Part shown: piece by piece, positions 1-10,800 of the stretch
How positions within the stretch are numbered: the stretch's first letter is position 1
How the letters are laid out: every line of letters begins with the position of its first letter
Assembly: GCF_025717065.2 (NCBI RefSeq)
Contig: NZ_JAOVZO020000014.1
Location: 186,001-250,000 of the forward strand
Length of the DNA: 64,000 nt
Source of the DNA: Tahibacter soli
GTDB lineage: Bacteria; Pseudomonadota; Gammaproteobacteria; Xanthomonadales; Rhodanobacteraceae
Reading direction: 5' to 3'
The notes under the pieces: model-generated
Told to the model about the DNA's origin: nothing
Databases searched by the model: none
The model's input: the letters and a program-made list of their open reading frames with translations, nothing else
Position numbers and translations under genes: made by a program

Positions 1-1
1 G

Positions 2-928
2 GCGATCGACCGCGCGTTCGTCGACTGGAGCGGCAACTGCGGCAATCTGACGGCGGCGGTCGGTTCGTTCGCGATCTCGAACGGCCTCGTCGACGCCGCG
101 CGCATTCCGCGCGACGGCCTCTGCACGGTACGGATCTGGCAGGCGCAGATCGGCAAGACGATCGTCGCGCACGTGCCGATGACGGACGGGCAGGTGCAGG
201 AAACCGGCGACTTCGAACTCGACGGCGTGACGTTTCCGGCGGCCGAGGTCGCGATCGAATTTCTCGATCCGGCCGACGTGGGCGAGGACGGCGGCGCGAT
301 GTTTCCGACCGGCAACCTCGTCGACGACCTCGACGTGCCCGGCGTCGGCACGCTGAAGGCCACGCTGATCAACGCCGGCATTCCGACGATCTTCGTCGAC
401 GCCGCCGCGGTCGGCTACACCGGCACCGAGCTGCAGGGCGCGATCAACGAAGACGCGAAAGCGCTCGCGATGTTCGAGACGATTCGCGCGCACGGCGCGG
501 TGCGCATGGGGCTGATCCGCGACGTCGCGGAAGCGGCCAGCCGGCAGCACACGCCGAAGGTGGCGTTCGTCGCGAAACCGGCGACGTATACCGCGTCGAG
601 CGGCAAGGTCGTCGATGCCGGCGAGATCGATCTCGTCGTGCGCGCGCTGTCGATGGGCAAGCTGCACCACGCGATGATGGGTACGGCCGCCGTCGCGATC
701 GGCACGGCCGCGGCGGTGCCCGGCACGCTCGTCAATCTCGCGGCCGGCGGCGGCGAGCGCAGCGCGGTGCGCTTCGGTCACCCGTCCGGCACCTTGCGCG
801 TCGGCGCCGAGGCGAAGCAGGTGGACGGGCAGTGGACCGTCACGCGCGCGCTGATGAGCCGCAGCGCGCGCGTGCTGATGGAAGGCCACGTGCGCGTGCC
901 GGGCGGCGTGCTCGAAGCCGACGCGTAG
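2..928 (+). CDS. prpF: 2-methylaconitate cis-trans isomerase PrpF, 5' partial
   Basis: The reading frame is open from base 2, so the true start lies before the window; 308 residues remain of a family usually near 390. The stretch WSGNCGNLTAAVGSFAI carries the conserved active-site cysteine, and the distal part has the family pattern MGKLHHAMMGTAAVA and VRFGHPSGTLRVG. PrpF isomerises 2-methylaconitate in the cytosol during the AcnD-dependent methylcitrate route of propionate breakdown. 4-oxalomesaconate tautomerases share the fold and cannot be excluded without the upstream neighbours, where prpB, prpC and acnD would be expected. The next gene is convergent, 31 bases away. Confidence 0.88.
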   Translation, partial: AIDRAFVDWSGNCGNLTAAVGSFAISNGLVDAARIPRDGLCTVRIWQAQIGKTIVAHVPMTDGQVQETGDFELDGVTFPAAEVAIEFLDPADVGEDGGAMFPTGNLVDDLDVPGVGTLKATLINAGIPTIFVDAAAVGYTGTELQGAINEDAKALAMFETIRAHGAVRMGLIRDVAEAASRQHTPKVAFVAKPATYTASSGKVVDAGEIDLVVRALSMGKLHHAMMGTAAVAIGTAAAVPGTLVNLAAGGGERSAVRFGHPSGTLRVGAEAKQVDGQWTVTRALMSRSARVLMEGHVRVPGGVLEADA

Positions 929-959
929 CGCGTACGCGTCGCCCTCCGCGCAGTGAAGT

Positions 960-2669
960 TCAGTGGTTGCCGCCCGGATCGGGCCGGCAGCCGGTCTGGT
1001 TCTGGAACGTGCGGGTCGCGCTCTGTCCGTCGGCCGAACCGACGACGAGCGTCGCCGTCGCGCCGCTCGCGACCTGCGCCGACAGGCCGTTCGGCGCCTG
1101 CGACAGCACGTTCGTCCACGTGAGCGTATACGGCAGGCTGCCGCCGCTGACGGTCGCGGTCGCGGTTTTCGTCGCGCCGCAGCCGCGCACGGACGACGGC
1201 ATCGCGACGTTCAACCCGTCGACGTTCACGCGATCGTCGTAGACCTGCGCCCAGCGGCCGTCGTAGCCGCCGTTCTGCGGCAGGTGCCAGCCGGCCGGGA
1301 GCCACACGCCGGCCTCGTAGTGCTCGCGCGTGTCGATCGCGCCGGAGTGCACGAGAAAATCGTGCTGGCGCCAGTAGGCGCCGAGCGACGCGTAGTCGCC
1401 GCTCGCGTCGGCGCGGTTGCGGTTGTAGCTGTCGCGGCCCGCGCCGCCGTAGCCGTCGAGCTTGTCCGAGCCCGAGATCGTGTCGGCGTTCGTCTCGGCC
1501 GAATAGCCGCCCCAGAACCAGGCCTTCGCGAGCACGCCTTCGCGGCCGTCGGTGAGGTTCGAACTCTGCGTATCGCGCGAGCCGAGATAGAAGCGCTGCA
1601 GGCCGGACGGCACCTGCGTCGTTCCGCTCTCGTCGACGATCGGACTGTCGAGCAGGATGTCGGCCGTCACGTCGCTCGTCCAGTTGAGCGACCAGTTCGC
1701 GCCGGACCACTGGCTCGCGAACACGTCGGCGAGATCCTGCAGTTCGTAGGTGATGCGGTTGACCGCGAACCAGCTGACCGTGCCGTCGACGCCCGCGGCG
1801 AGCGGCGCCGCATACGCATAGCTGATCGCGCGCGCGTTCCAGGCCGCGACGGCGGCCTGCGACGTTTCCGGTACCCAGACGTAGTGCACCGACTTGTCGT
1901 CGTCGTTGGTCACTTCGACTTCCGCCGACGCGCTGGCCGCGACGCGCGCGGCGATCGTGGCGTAGGAATCCTGCACGAAATGCAGCTCGTGGCCGTGCGT
2001 GCCGAGTTCGGTGTTGTCCTCGTCGGCCTGCCAGATCATCACGTGCCGGCCGCCGGCGACCTGCATGAAATTGAGGTCGGGGCTGCCGTAGCTGCGCAGC
2101 ACGTGGTCCTTGTGGCTCGTGATCGTGACGTGGCCCACGTACTCGCCCGCGCCGCCCGGCACGCCGGTCACGCCGCGCACGACGATCTCGATGCGTTCCC
2201 AGTCGTGGATCTCGTTGGCCTTCTTGTCGACCGGGTGGTAGACGTGGAACAGCAGCACGAGGCCTTTGCTGCCGCCGTCCATGAACTCGAGCGCCGACGT
2301 GTACAGCGTCGGACGGATGCGCCAGTTCTGGTACGCGCCGGAGCCGGCCGTGGAGGCGGCGATGTACTGCGGCAGCAGATTGGCCCAGGTGTAGCGGTTG
2401 TTGGCGAAGTTGCCGTCGCGGTCGAAGTCGTAGTTCGACAGCCAGTCGCGACCGCGCTTGCTGCTGTTTTCCTCGGCGCGCTGCATGATGACGGGCGCGT
2501 AGTACTGCAGATAGGCCATGCGGTCGCTCTGGCTCAAGAGCCAGGCCTGCGCGTGCGCGGCGCGCTGCGGCAGCGCGGCCGCAACGAAGAGCGCCAGCAC
2601 GAGCCAGCGCAGCGACGAGGTGAAACCGGCGAAGCGTGCGAGCCGCTCGCGGTGAATCGCGAAGTTCAT
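960..2669 (-). CDS. secreted protein with HDWE motif, NPP1/VPS62-like (unknown function)
   Basis: 569 residues. The ATG at 2669 is chosen because AAGGA lies just upstream and it starts a signal peptide with a hydrophobic run at about residues 20-38 ending AHA-QA; the same frame stays open much further upstream without a signal. HDWE (155-158) follows a β-rich LLFHVYHP segment, and HGHELHF follows near 225. HDWE placed this way recalls the NPP1 and VPS62/DUF946 families, in which it helps bind a metal, but overall similarity cannot be measured here. The last 80 residues look like an immunoglobulin-type β domain. It follows the 175-residue secreted protein on the same strand by 101 bases and is probably co-transcribed with it. 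No function is assigned. Confidence 0.7.
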   Translation of the reverse strand: MNFAIHRERLARFAGFTSSLRWLVLALFVAAALPQRAAHAQAWLLSQSDRMAYLQYYAPVIMQRAEENSSKRGRDWLSNYDFDRDGNFANNRYTWANLLPQYIAASTAGSGAYQNWRIRPTLYTSALEFMDGGSKGLVLLFHVYHPVDKKANEIHDWERIEIVVRGVTGVPGGAGEYVGHVTITSHKDHVLRSYGSPDLNFMQVAGGRHVMIWQADEDNTELGTHGHELHFVQDSYATIAARVAASASAEVEVTNDDDKSVHYVWVPETSQAAVAAWNARAISYAYAAPLAAGVDGTVSWFAVNRITYELQDLADVFASQWSGANWSLNWTSDVTADILLDSPIVDESGTTQVPSGLQRFYLGSRDTQSSNLTDGREGVLAKAWFWGGYSAETNADTISGSDKLDGYGGAGRDSYNRNRADASGDYASLGAYWRQHDFLVHSGAIDTREHYEAGVWLPAGWHLPQNGGYDGRWAQVYDDRVNVDGLNVAMPSSVRGCGATKTATATVSGGSLPYTLTWTNVLSQAPNGLSAQVASGATATLVVGSADGQSATRTFQNQTGCRPDPGGNH

Positions 2670-2770
2670 GGGAAATCCTTGATGATTTTCAACGAGGCCG
2701 GCGCGGCAGTCGGGGTCTGCCGCGCGGCGCATGGCGGCACGGTCCGGCACGAGGGTCCGGAGCGCCGCGA

Positions 2771-3298
2771 CTACGGATAGTTCGAGATCGCGATCTGCGC
2801 CGAACTGGTCGCGTTGTAGACGACGCCGTTGTTTTCCGCGTAATGCGTACACTGCACGTTGACGATGCCCGAGCCGCCGATCGCGGGATAGCCGCTCGAG
2901 TAGAAATGCACGTCGACGAGGGCGCCGTTCGTCTCGTCGTCGTAGTCCATCGTGTTGCCCGTGGGGCCGTACGCGTAGCAGCGCACTTCGATGTAGTCGG
3001 CGTCGACGCGGTCGTTGTTCTGGTTCGCGAAGCGCGAATACCCGCGGATCTTGGCGTGGCGGAAGCCGCCGCTGCTGTATTCGTAGCCCTGATGCTGGAT
3101 CACGCCCTGCAACGTATACGTGGGGCCGGTCGGCGTGCCGCCGCCACCGCCGCCGGGCGGCGGGAAGTTGCAGGAGTCCGGATTGTCGATCGTGCACGGT
3201 TCCTGGAACTGGGCGTGCGCGGGGCGGGGCGCCGTCGCCAGTGCTGCGGCAAGGGCGGCGACGAGGGCGAGGGTCAGATTTCCGAGGTGCTTGTTCAC
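2771..3298 (-). CDS. small secreted protein, unknown
   Basis: 175 residues starting at GTG with an AGGAG site 6 bases upstream. The signal peptide (about residues 1-30, ending AHA-QF) is followed by a short segment with two cysteines, then a PPPGGGGGG linker near residue 50, and then a β-rich domain with two more cysteines. That suggests an exported, possibly disulfide-bonded protein. It is the promoter-proximal gene of a probable two-gene unit with the HDWE protein downstream. I recognise no family. Confidence 0.68.
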   Translation of the reverse strand: MNKHLGNLTLALVAALAAALATAPRPAHAQFQEPCTIDNPDSCNFPPPGGGGGGTPTGPTYTLQGVIQHQGYEYSSGGFRHAKIRGYSRFANQNNDRVDADYIEVRCYAYGPTGNTMDYDDETNGALVDVHFYSSGYPAIGGSGIVNVQCTHYAENNGVVYNATSSAQIAISNYP

Positions 3299-3829
3299 TT
3301 GCTCTCCTGTCGGCAGACGTCGTGGATGCCGGGGCGTCGCCCGGCGCGTTCAAACGAGCGCGAGATCCGCACAGCGGGGCGCCGAAGGCGCTCGAAGCCT
3401 CGACGAACGGCCGTGACGGCATTGCTGGGCCGCTCGATCGAGGCAGACCCCTGCGTCGATCGTGTCGACGCCACGTCCCCGGGTCTGGAGGCTGCGGGCG
3501 GCACGATGGCAAGTCTTAGCAGATTTATCAACTTTGTCAAAGTTATTGAGCTGTCAAAGTAGCTTGTGTTTCATCTTTCGCGGATTGTCACAATGCGAGG
3601 TCCGTCCGGGAGGGGCGGGCGCGGCATCCTTTGCGCCCCGCCGGATTCGCACCGGACCGGCGCCTGTGCGGCGATCCTGCCGAAAGGGCCATTGAGAATT
3701 TTCCGTTGCTCTCAATCGCGGCCTCGCAACCATGCGGTTGCGACTGTGAGCCGGTCGCTGCCGCAGCTGCGAGTGATGTTGGCGACCGGGGTGAATCGCT
3801 GCAGCGACATTCACACACAGGAGCGTCAC
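3299..3829. other. intergenic region between divergent secreted-protein genes
   Basis: A 531-base gap with no convincing gene. It holds the long leader of the minus-strand gene, a pair of minus-strand TTTGACA elements (3535-3558), and an AT-richer stretch (about 3510-3600). The CAGGAG ribosome site of the plus-strand gene sits at 3818-3823. Confidence 0.6.
3510..3558 (-). promoter_or_regulatory. tandem TTTGACA elements, candidate promoter
   Basis: On the minus strand two TTTGACA copies start exactly 17 bases apart (TTGACA at 3557-3552 and 3540-3535). The proximal copy is followed after 17 bases by AAGACT, a weak -10. The spacing equals a -35/-10 distance and would also suit a repeated activator site. 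It would drive the gene starting at 3298, leaving a leader of about 200 bases. Confidence 0.35.
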
Positions 3830-4777
3830 ATGACAGGAAAATTCGCCCGCAAAATCGCGATCGTGCTCGCCGCTATCGCAGGCTTCGTCGCCAGCCCCGC
3901 CGTTTTCGCGATCAAGAACCAGGTCTGCCCGAACTGCAGCGTCGATCGCATGATCGTCGCCGCGCGCGCGTTCGGTCCCGGCACGATTTACATCTGGGAT
4001 CCGTACAACGGCGACGTGCGCAAGTACGTCAGCTATTGCGGCGGTGCCGAGCGCGTCAACGACGACAAGCTCGCGCTGCGCGTCGAGACGGCGCCGTCGC
4101 CGTACGGCGCGTGTACCGGGCAGTCGATGGCGACCGACGAGGTGCCGGTCGAACCGCAGTACGCCGATGTCGCGCCGCATCTCGGCAAGATCTGGTTGGC
4201 GACGAACGGGACGTGGGTGATCGGCAGAAACCTTAACACCCTGAAGGGAGCAGGCAACTCGCGCGGCTTGCGCGTGCCGTTGCCGCCCGGCTTCGGCGGA
4301 TACCATCCGCAGAATCCGACAGCGCAGGACTTCATGACCGATGCCGTGCTGCGCGCGCAGGTACGCGATTTCGTCGATACGAACGGACTCGGCGGCGCGC
4401 CGTCGTGGGTGCAGGCGGCGGTCGCGTATGTGAAGGCGAACATCAATGCGACGATGGCTTATACGCAGGGCATCACGATGAACTTCGAAGTCGTGTTCCC
4501 CGATGGATCGAGCCTCGTATTCAACCAGGCACTGAGCGGCCTGCCCAACTACCTGGCGGAATCCGGTCGAGATACCGCCGGCTATCTCATCCCCGAAGCC
4601 AACACCGCGAACTACGCCGGCAACTGGAACTACGACCCGAGCCACTCTTATGCGCGCGGCCGGCTGATCGACCTGCTCGAACGCCTGAACGCGAACATCA
4701 ACTACATGGACGCGCACGGCTACCGCATCCGGTGCACGTGGGACGGCCACACGCTGCACTGTACCGTTCGACGCTGA
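3830..4777 (+). CDS. secreted protein, unknown
   Basis: 315 residues. The ATG at 3830 is preceded by CAGGAG and opens a signal peptide (FARKIAIVLAAIAGFVASPAVFA). The mature protein starts with a CPNC pair, has further cysteines near residues 65 and 87 (SYCGGAE, GACTG), and two near the end (RCTWDGHTLHCT), so disulfides are likely. No catalytic motif or family is recognised. It is convergent with the 2670-residue gene, 41 bases away; the gap contains GGCCCGCGTACGGGCC-type dyad sequence (about 4792-4811) that could act as a shared terminator. Confidence 0.7.
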   Translation: MTGKFARKIAIVLAAIAGFVASPAVFAIKNQVCPNCSVDRMIVAARAFGPGTIYIWDPYNGDVRKYVSYCGGAERVNDDKLALRVETAPSPYGACTGQSMATDEVPVEPQYADVAPHLGKIWLATNGTWVIGRNLNTLKGAGNSRGLRVPLPPGFGGYHPQNPTAQDFMTDAVLRAQVRDFVDTNGLGGAPSWVQAAVAYVKANINATMAYTQGITMNFEVVFPDGSSLVFNQALSGLPNYLAESGRDTAGYLIPEANTANYAGNWNYDPSHSYARGRLIDLLERLNANINYMDAHGYRIRCTWDGHTLHCTVRR

Positions 4778-4818
4778 GCGGCCCCCGCACCGGCCCGCGT
4801 ACGGGCCGGTGCATGGCA

Positions 4819-7800
4819 TCAATCCGCGACGGCAAGCGTTGCGTCGGACGCGACCTCCAGCGCGTACGACCGCAACGCCGCCGGCGGCAGCACGACGCGC
4901 GATTCGCCGTCGCCCGCGCGCAGCAGCAGTTCCACGCCGTCCTCGCGCGTCACCGCGCCGAGTTCGACGACGCCGTCGAACGGCACCGCGATCCAGCGGC
5001 CTGCCGTGTCGCCGTCGGCCCGCTCGGCGACGAGCCGCAGCCAATACCGCGCGGCATAGCCGACGCGCTCGACGCGGAACGCGTCGGGTCCGTTGCGACC
5101 GCGCACGACGGTGTCGATCGCATGCGGCGTTGCCGGCGGCGCGACGCGCAGCGCGACGCTGCCGTCGGTCGCGAGCGTGCCGGCCGCCACGAGCGTCGAC
5201 GCACCGTCGCCGAACGGCTGGAACCCGTCGCGGAACACCACGATCTGCGTCGCCGCGCTGGCGTTGCGCGGCGTCGGGTCGGCGACGCTCGCAACCGTCG
5301 TCGTCGCGACGATGCGCTCGTCGGCGACCGACGATCGCACCGTGCCGCTGACGACGTAGCTGACGCTGCCCTGGGCCGGAATCAGCACGTCGTGGTCGGC
5401 GAGCGCGCCGCTGCCGGCCGTCGCGCAGTGCGTGTTCGGGTCGCTCGCGTTGATGCAGAACCACGTCGCGCTCGCCGGTTCGATCTGCGGCGGCAGCGGC
5501 AGCGCGACGTCGACGCCCGCGACCGGCGTCGTGCCGGGATTGCGCGCGGTGACGAGCCAGCTGAGCGTGCGCAGGTACTGCACGTACGGCCGGTTCGCCG
5601 TGAGTTCGGCCGACAGCTGCGTGCCCTCGACGCCGGTGCCCGACAACGGTATCGCGACGGTCGGTGCGCCGTTGCCGGCGACGTCGATGCGCGCCGCGCG
5701 CGCGCCGAGCGCGGTGGGCGCGAACCGCGCGTAAACCGTGCAGCTGCCGCCGTTCGCCGCGATCGTCGTGCCGCCGACACAAGAGCCTGCGCCTGCCGCG
5801 AGCGCGAAGTCCGCCGCGTTCGCGCCGGCGACCGACACGCTGCCGATCACGAAGTCGCCGGGCCCGCTGTTGACGAGCGTGGCCGAGCGCACGGCACTCG
5901 TCGACGCGAGCGCCTGGTCGCCGAAATCGATCGCGCCTGGCGAGCCGAGAATGAGGTTCGCCGCGCCGTTGCGCGAGAACGCGAGCACGATCGTGGCCTG
6001 CACCGCGGCGTCGCTCGTCGACGTCGCCGTGAGCGTGACGCTGCCGGCTTCGCTGCCGCCGGCCGCGAGCGTCGCGTCGACGCGGAACTGCGCGGCGGCG
6101 TTGCCGGGCAGGCGGATCGGCTCGACCGCGGCGGCCGGCGCGCCGCCGGCGTCGTACAGGCTCGCGGTAACGTTGCCGGTCGTGCCGGCGAGTGCGAGCC
6201 GGTAGACGTCTTCGACGTTGCCGGCGTTGACGACGCGCACGCCGAAGCTCGCCGTGGCGGGCAGGTTCGGTGCCGTCACGCTCGCCGGCACGCCGCGCAG
6301 CGCGACCGCCTTGCTGCCCGCGAGCGTCACCGTTGCCGTTGCGCGGGCGCGCACCGCGCCGACCGCGCGCGAGACGGCTTCCACGTCGAACGTGCTCGTG
6401 CCGGGCGGCAGATAGCCGGTGCCGGCGAGCGTCGCGGTCACGTCGCGCGCCTCGCCGGGCGCGAGCGCGACGACGTCCGGCGCGAGCGTCACGGCGGGAC
6501 CGAGCGGCCCGAGTGCGCGCAGGTCGAACGTGTCGTTCGCCGTGCCGGTGTTCGTGATGCGCGCCGTGTACGCGGTCGCGGCGGTGCCGCTTCCCGGCGT
6601 CAGCGCGACGAACACGCCCGGGCCGGGCACGTTCACGGTCAGGCTCGCCGTCTGGTTGCCGGCGAAGCTGTTGACGAGCGGTGCGACCGCGTAGCTGCCC
6701 GGCGCGACGTTCGTCGCGACGCTGACCGTGCCCGCGACATCCTTCGTCGCGCCGGCGTTCAACGTGAAGTTCGGCTGCACGAACGCGAGGCCGAGGCCCG
6801 GCGGCGCGCTCGCGAGGCCGACGTTGTAGTTCTGCGCGACGTTGCCGACGTTCGCGACGCGCAGCGTCACCGGCGCGACGTCGCCGCGGCCGGCCGTGAC
6901 GGGATCGGTCAGCACGGTGACGGTCGACGCGAGGATCGGCGTGTTCGGATCGCCGCCGACGTTGCGACCGCCGGTGCCGAACACCGCCGAACCCGACGTC
7001 GTGAAACCGCCGCGCACCGTACCCGTCACCGTGAACGGAAAATCGGCGTACTGCGGATCGCCCGGCGTCGCGCGCAGCACGAGGTTCGCGCTCGCCTGGC
7101 CGTGCGCCGGCACGGTCACCGGCGTCGCGAGCGATTCCCGCCACGCGTCCGGCACGCCCGAGAGCGAGAGGTCGTAGGTGACCGCGCTCGCGCCCGGGTT
7201 CGTCAGCACGATCGCGTAGGTCAGCGGATCGCCGAGCGTCGCGCCTTGCCGAGCCGGCACGATCGCGAGCGTCTGGTCCGCGCTGACCGCCACGCGTTCG
7301 AGCGCGACGCTGCCGGAGCCGATCGCCGGCAGCGTGTAGTCGACGCGACCGCCCGCGGCGACCGCGCGCAGCTCTCCCGGCGTCATGCCGGTCACCTGGC
7401 CTTGCCACGCGATCGCGTTCGCGGTCGGGCGGTACCACGTGTAGCGGTCGTACTCCGCGGCGCTCGTGTCGACGCCGGTCGGCGGCACGCTGAAGGACCC
7501 CGGCACGATCGCGACGCCGGTGTTCTTCGGAATGTCGACGCGCACGGTGATGGCGGGTCCGGCGATCACGGCGTAGTCGTAGACGAGGATCGCCGTGTCG
7601 GTCAGCGCGTACAGCGTATTGCCGTCGAGCAGCACGTTGCGCAGCGGCGACGGCACGTCGTACGGAATCACGGCAAGGTGTGCCGGATCGTTCGCGTCGA
7701 CGATCGCGAGCACCCACGCGCACGACAGCGGGTTGAACGCGCCGACGGCGTAGTAGTTGCCGGTGAGCGCCGACAGCGTCGTGCCGCCGGTGTCGAGCGG

Positions 7801-10800
7801 CTGGTTGCACGCGCCGCCCGCGGGGCGGCGGTTGAGCATCAGCGACGTCAGCGTGCTGCGCACCGCGGGCAAGGCGCCCGACAGATCGAGCGCGCTCAGC
7901 GTGAGGTTGCCGACGAAGCCCGAATAGCCGTCGTACGCGCCGTCGGTGTCGCCGGCGGCGAGGCCGGCGTCGCCTTGCGCCGCGATGCCGAACAGCACGC
8001 GCGTGCCCGGTACGTCGGTCGTGCCCGTGACGCACGGGTTCGGCGCGCCGGGGCAGTTCGTCGGCAGCTGCGCGACGTCGGCCGCCGCGATGCGCCCGAC
8101 GCCCGGGCCGGTGCCGAAGCCGTCGCCGACCGCGCTCGTCGACGCGAGCAGCGTCGTCGTGCCGCGCGGCAGGCTCGAGAAGATCATGTTCGGGCCGCCG
8201 TAGATCGGATCGTTCGTATCGGTCGGCCCGAAATGGTGGAAAAGTTCGCCCGCGGGCGCGGGGCTGGCCGGCGTCGAGAAGTCGAGGCTCACGAGATTGC
8301 CGTTCTGCTGGAACACGAAGCCCGAGAACGGGTTGTACAGCATCGCCGCGGTCGTGAGCGATCCGATGTGGCTGTCGTTGAAGCGGATCGTGCCGCCGAA
8401 GCGCTTGGGGATCGACACCGGCGTCGGATTGAGCCGCAGCGGCGCGGTCGCGTGCGCGTCGTCGACGCGGTACGCGACGAGCTTCAGATCGTCGAACGAA
8501 CTCGGGCTGCTCAAGTTGTACGCGAGCACGAGCACGTCGCCGTCGAGATTGCAGCCGACATTGGCGTAGCCGGTCGCGAGCGCGTCGGTCGCGAACGTGC
8601 CGGCGACGACCGGCGCGGCCGGCGTCGCGACATCGACGATCGTCACGCGGTCGCGCTGGCACACGTACAGGTAGCGCCCGCGCTGCGCGAACGAGCGCGT
8701 CGACGCCGGCATCGCGAGCGACGCGCGCGGATCGATCACCGGCGTCGGCGCCGATTCGCGCGACAGCGTCAGCGCGTAGGCGATCGTGCTTGTGCCGGGC
8801 GGCACGGTCGCGGGCGTCGCCGACAGCTGCGCCGAGAACGGCGCGCCGACGATCAGCGCGCCCGAGGCGAACGAACCCGGTATCGCGTCGCAGCAGCGGC
8901 TCGCGTCGACGAGGCCCATCTCGAGCGTCAGTGCGCCGTTGAGTCCCGTCGTGTCGATCGTGAAATCGTTCAGCGCGACGATGCCGTCGCCCGGCGCGAG
9001 CAGCTTCGCGTCGGTGCTGCCGGAGCGTCGCGTCGCGCCGGTTGCGTCGCGCAGCGTCCAGCCGCCGAACACGTTGCGATAGCCGTTCGCCGAATTCATC
9101 ACGCGCGTCGACACGGTGACGGGCTGGCCCGGCGTCGCCGCGAACGGCGATGCGCGCACGCTCGCGACGCGCGCGATGTCCGGACGCAAGGCGACGCCGC
9201 CGACGACGCTGCGCGCGATCTGCGGCAGGTCGCGCGGCGTCGCGGTCACGCGGTAGTCGAACGCGCGCGCCTGGCCGTCGGCGTTCGTGAACGTCACGCT
9301 CAAGGTCGGCGCGCCGCAGCAGCCGTTCGTCAGCCCGCGCGAACCGAGGTTCACCGTCGTCGCCGACAGCACGGCCTGCACGTTCGCCGGCACGCCGTCG
9401 ATCGCGATGTCGAACGTGCGCGGACCGGACGTATCGTTGTACAGCTGTATATTAACGACCGTCGCCTGCGCCGGCGGATTCACGGCGAGCTGCGGCTGCA
9501 AGGTCAGCGACATCTCGCCGCTCGCGGCTTCCACGAGCGCGTCGCCGAGCGCGCACAGGCTCGCGTCGACGGCCGCGAGCGCGGCCGGCATGCCGGAAAC
9601 CGCGGCATTCGCGAGCTGCGTGCGCGCGGCCGTGACGGTCGCGGTCAGCGTCGCGAAGATCGTCGTGTTGAACTGGTTGTGCGTCAGATCGTCGAGTTCG
9701 GCGAGCGCCGCGGCGAGCGCGCCGGCATCGTCGGGCCGGCCCGCGAGCACGTCCATCGTGCCGGCGAGCCGCGCGAGCGTCGCACCCATCGAGCCGCGGC
9801 CGAGCCGCGTCGCGTCGAGCGCGGCCTGCGAGGTACACGTCGTGAGCGACGAGGTGACGTGCGCGGTGAAGCGCGTCGTCGCCGGTTCCACGCCGCCGAG
9901 ATCGCCGCGCAGCACCGACACGAGACTCGTGCCCGACGTCGCGCCCGCGCCGACGGTGTACGTCAGCGGCAGCGAGCGCGATTCGCCGGCCGCGAGCGCC
10001 ACGTCGGCCGGCAGGCCGGTCACGCCGAGATGCGCGTCGTTGGTCGCGGTCAGCGTCGCGACGGTCGGCACGTTGCCGAGCGCGTCGAGCGTCAGCGTCG
10101 TGGTGGCGTTTTGTCCGGCGCGGACGCTCGCGCCGGCCGGCAGCGCGCGCAGGCGCAGCGCCTGCGCCGGCGGCGTGGTGTTCGTGTTCGCGCTCGTCGT
10201 GTCGGCCGCGGGGTTGGCGGGGCTGTAAACGTGCACGTTGAACGGCACGGGCGTACCCGGCGCCGGCAGCGCGCCGCCCGGCGCGATGCACAGGCCGACT
10301 TCGCCGCTCTGGCCGGGGCGCAGCGTGATCTGCGTCATTGCCAGGAAAAGGCCGTAGCCGTTGCCGGCACCGGCGTTGTCGATGCGGAACGTATCGGTCG
10401 CGGGTCCCGTATTGGTAATTTTCGCCAGATATACAAACGGCAGTTCCGCGCCGTTGTACGGCACGAACCAGCGCGGATCGGCGACGACGTCGACCGCGAC
10501 GCCGGGCGTTGCGCCGGGCGCGACGTCCGCGGGCAGCGGCGGCACCGGCGGCGCGATCAGGATCGACGGCACCGGCGGATCGCCCGACGTGATCGCGCTG
10601 CGCAAGGTCTTGATGCCGTCGAGCAGGCCCGACAGCATGTTCTGCACGAGGCCGCAGCCGCCTTCGCACAGTTCCGAAGCGCCGGAGTTCTCGAGCATCT
10701 CCATGATGTTCGCGAGCGGTCCGGTCGCGTCGTTGAGGATCGCCTTGACCGCCTGGCCGAGATCGCCGAACGCACCGCCCGAGGCAACCGCCTGCACGAC

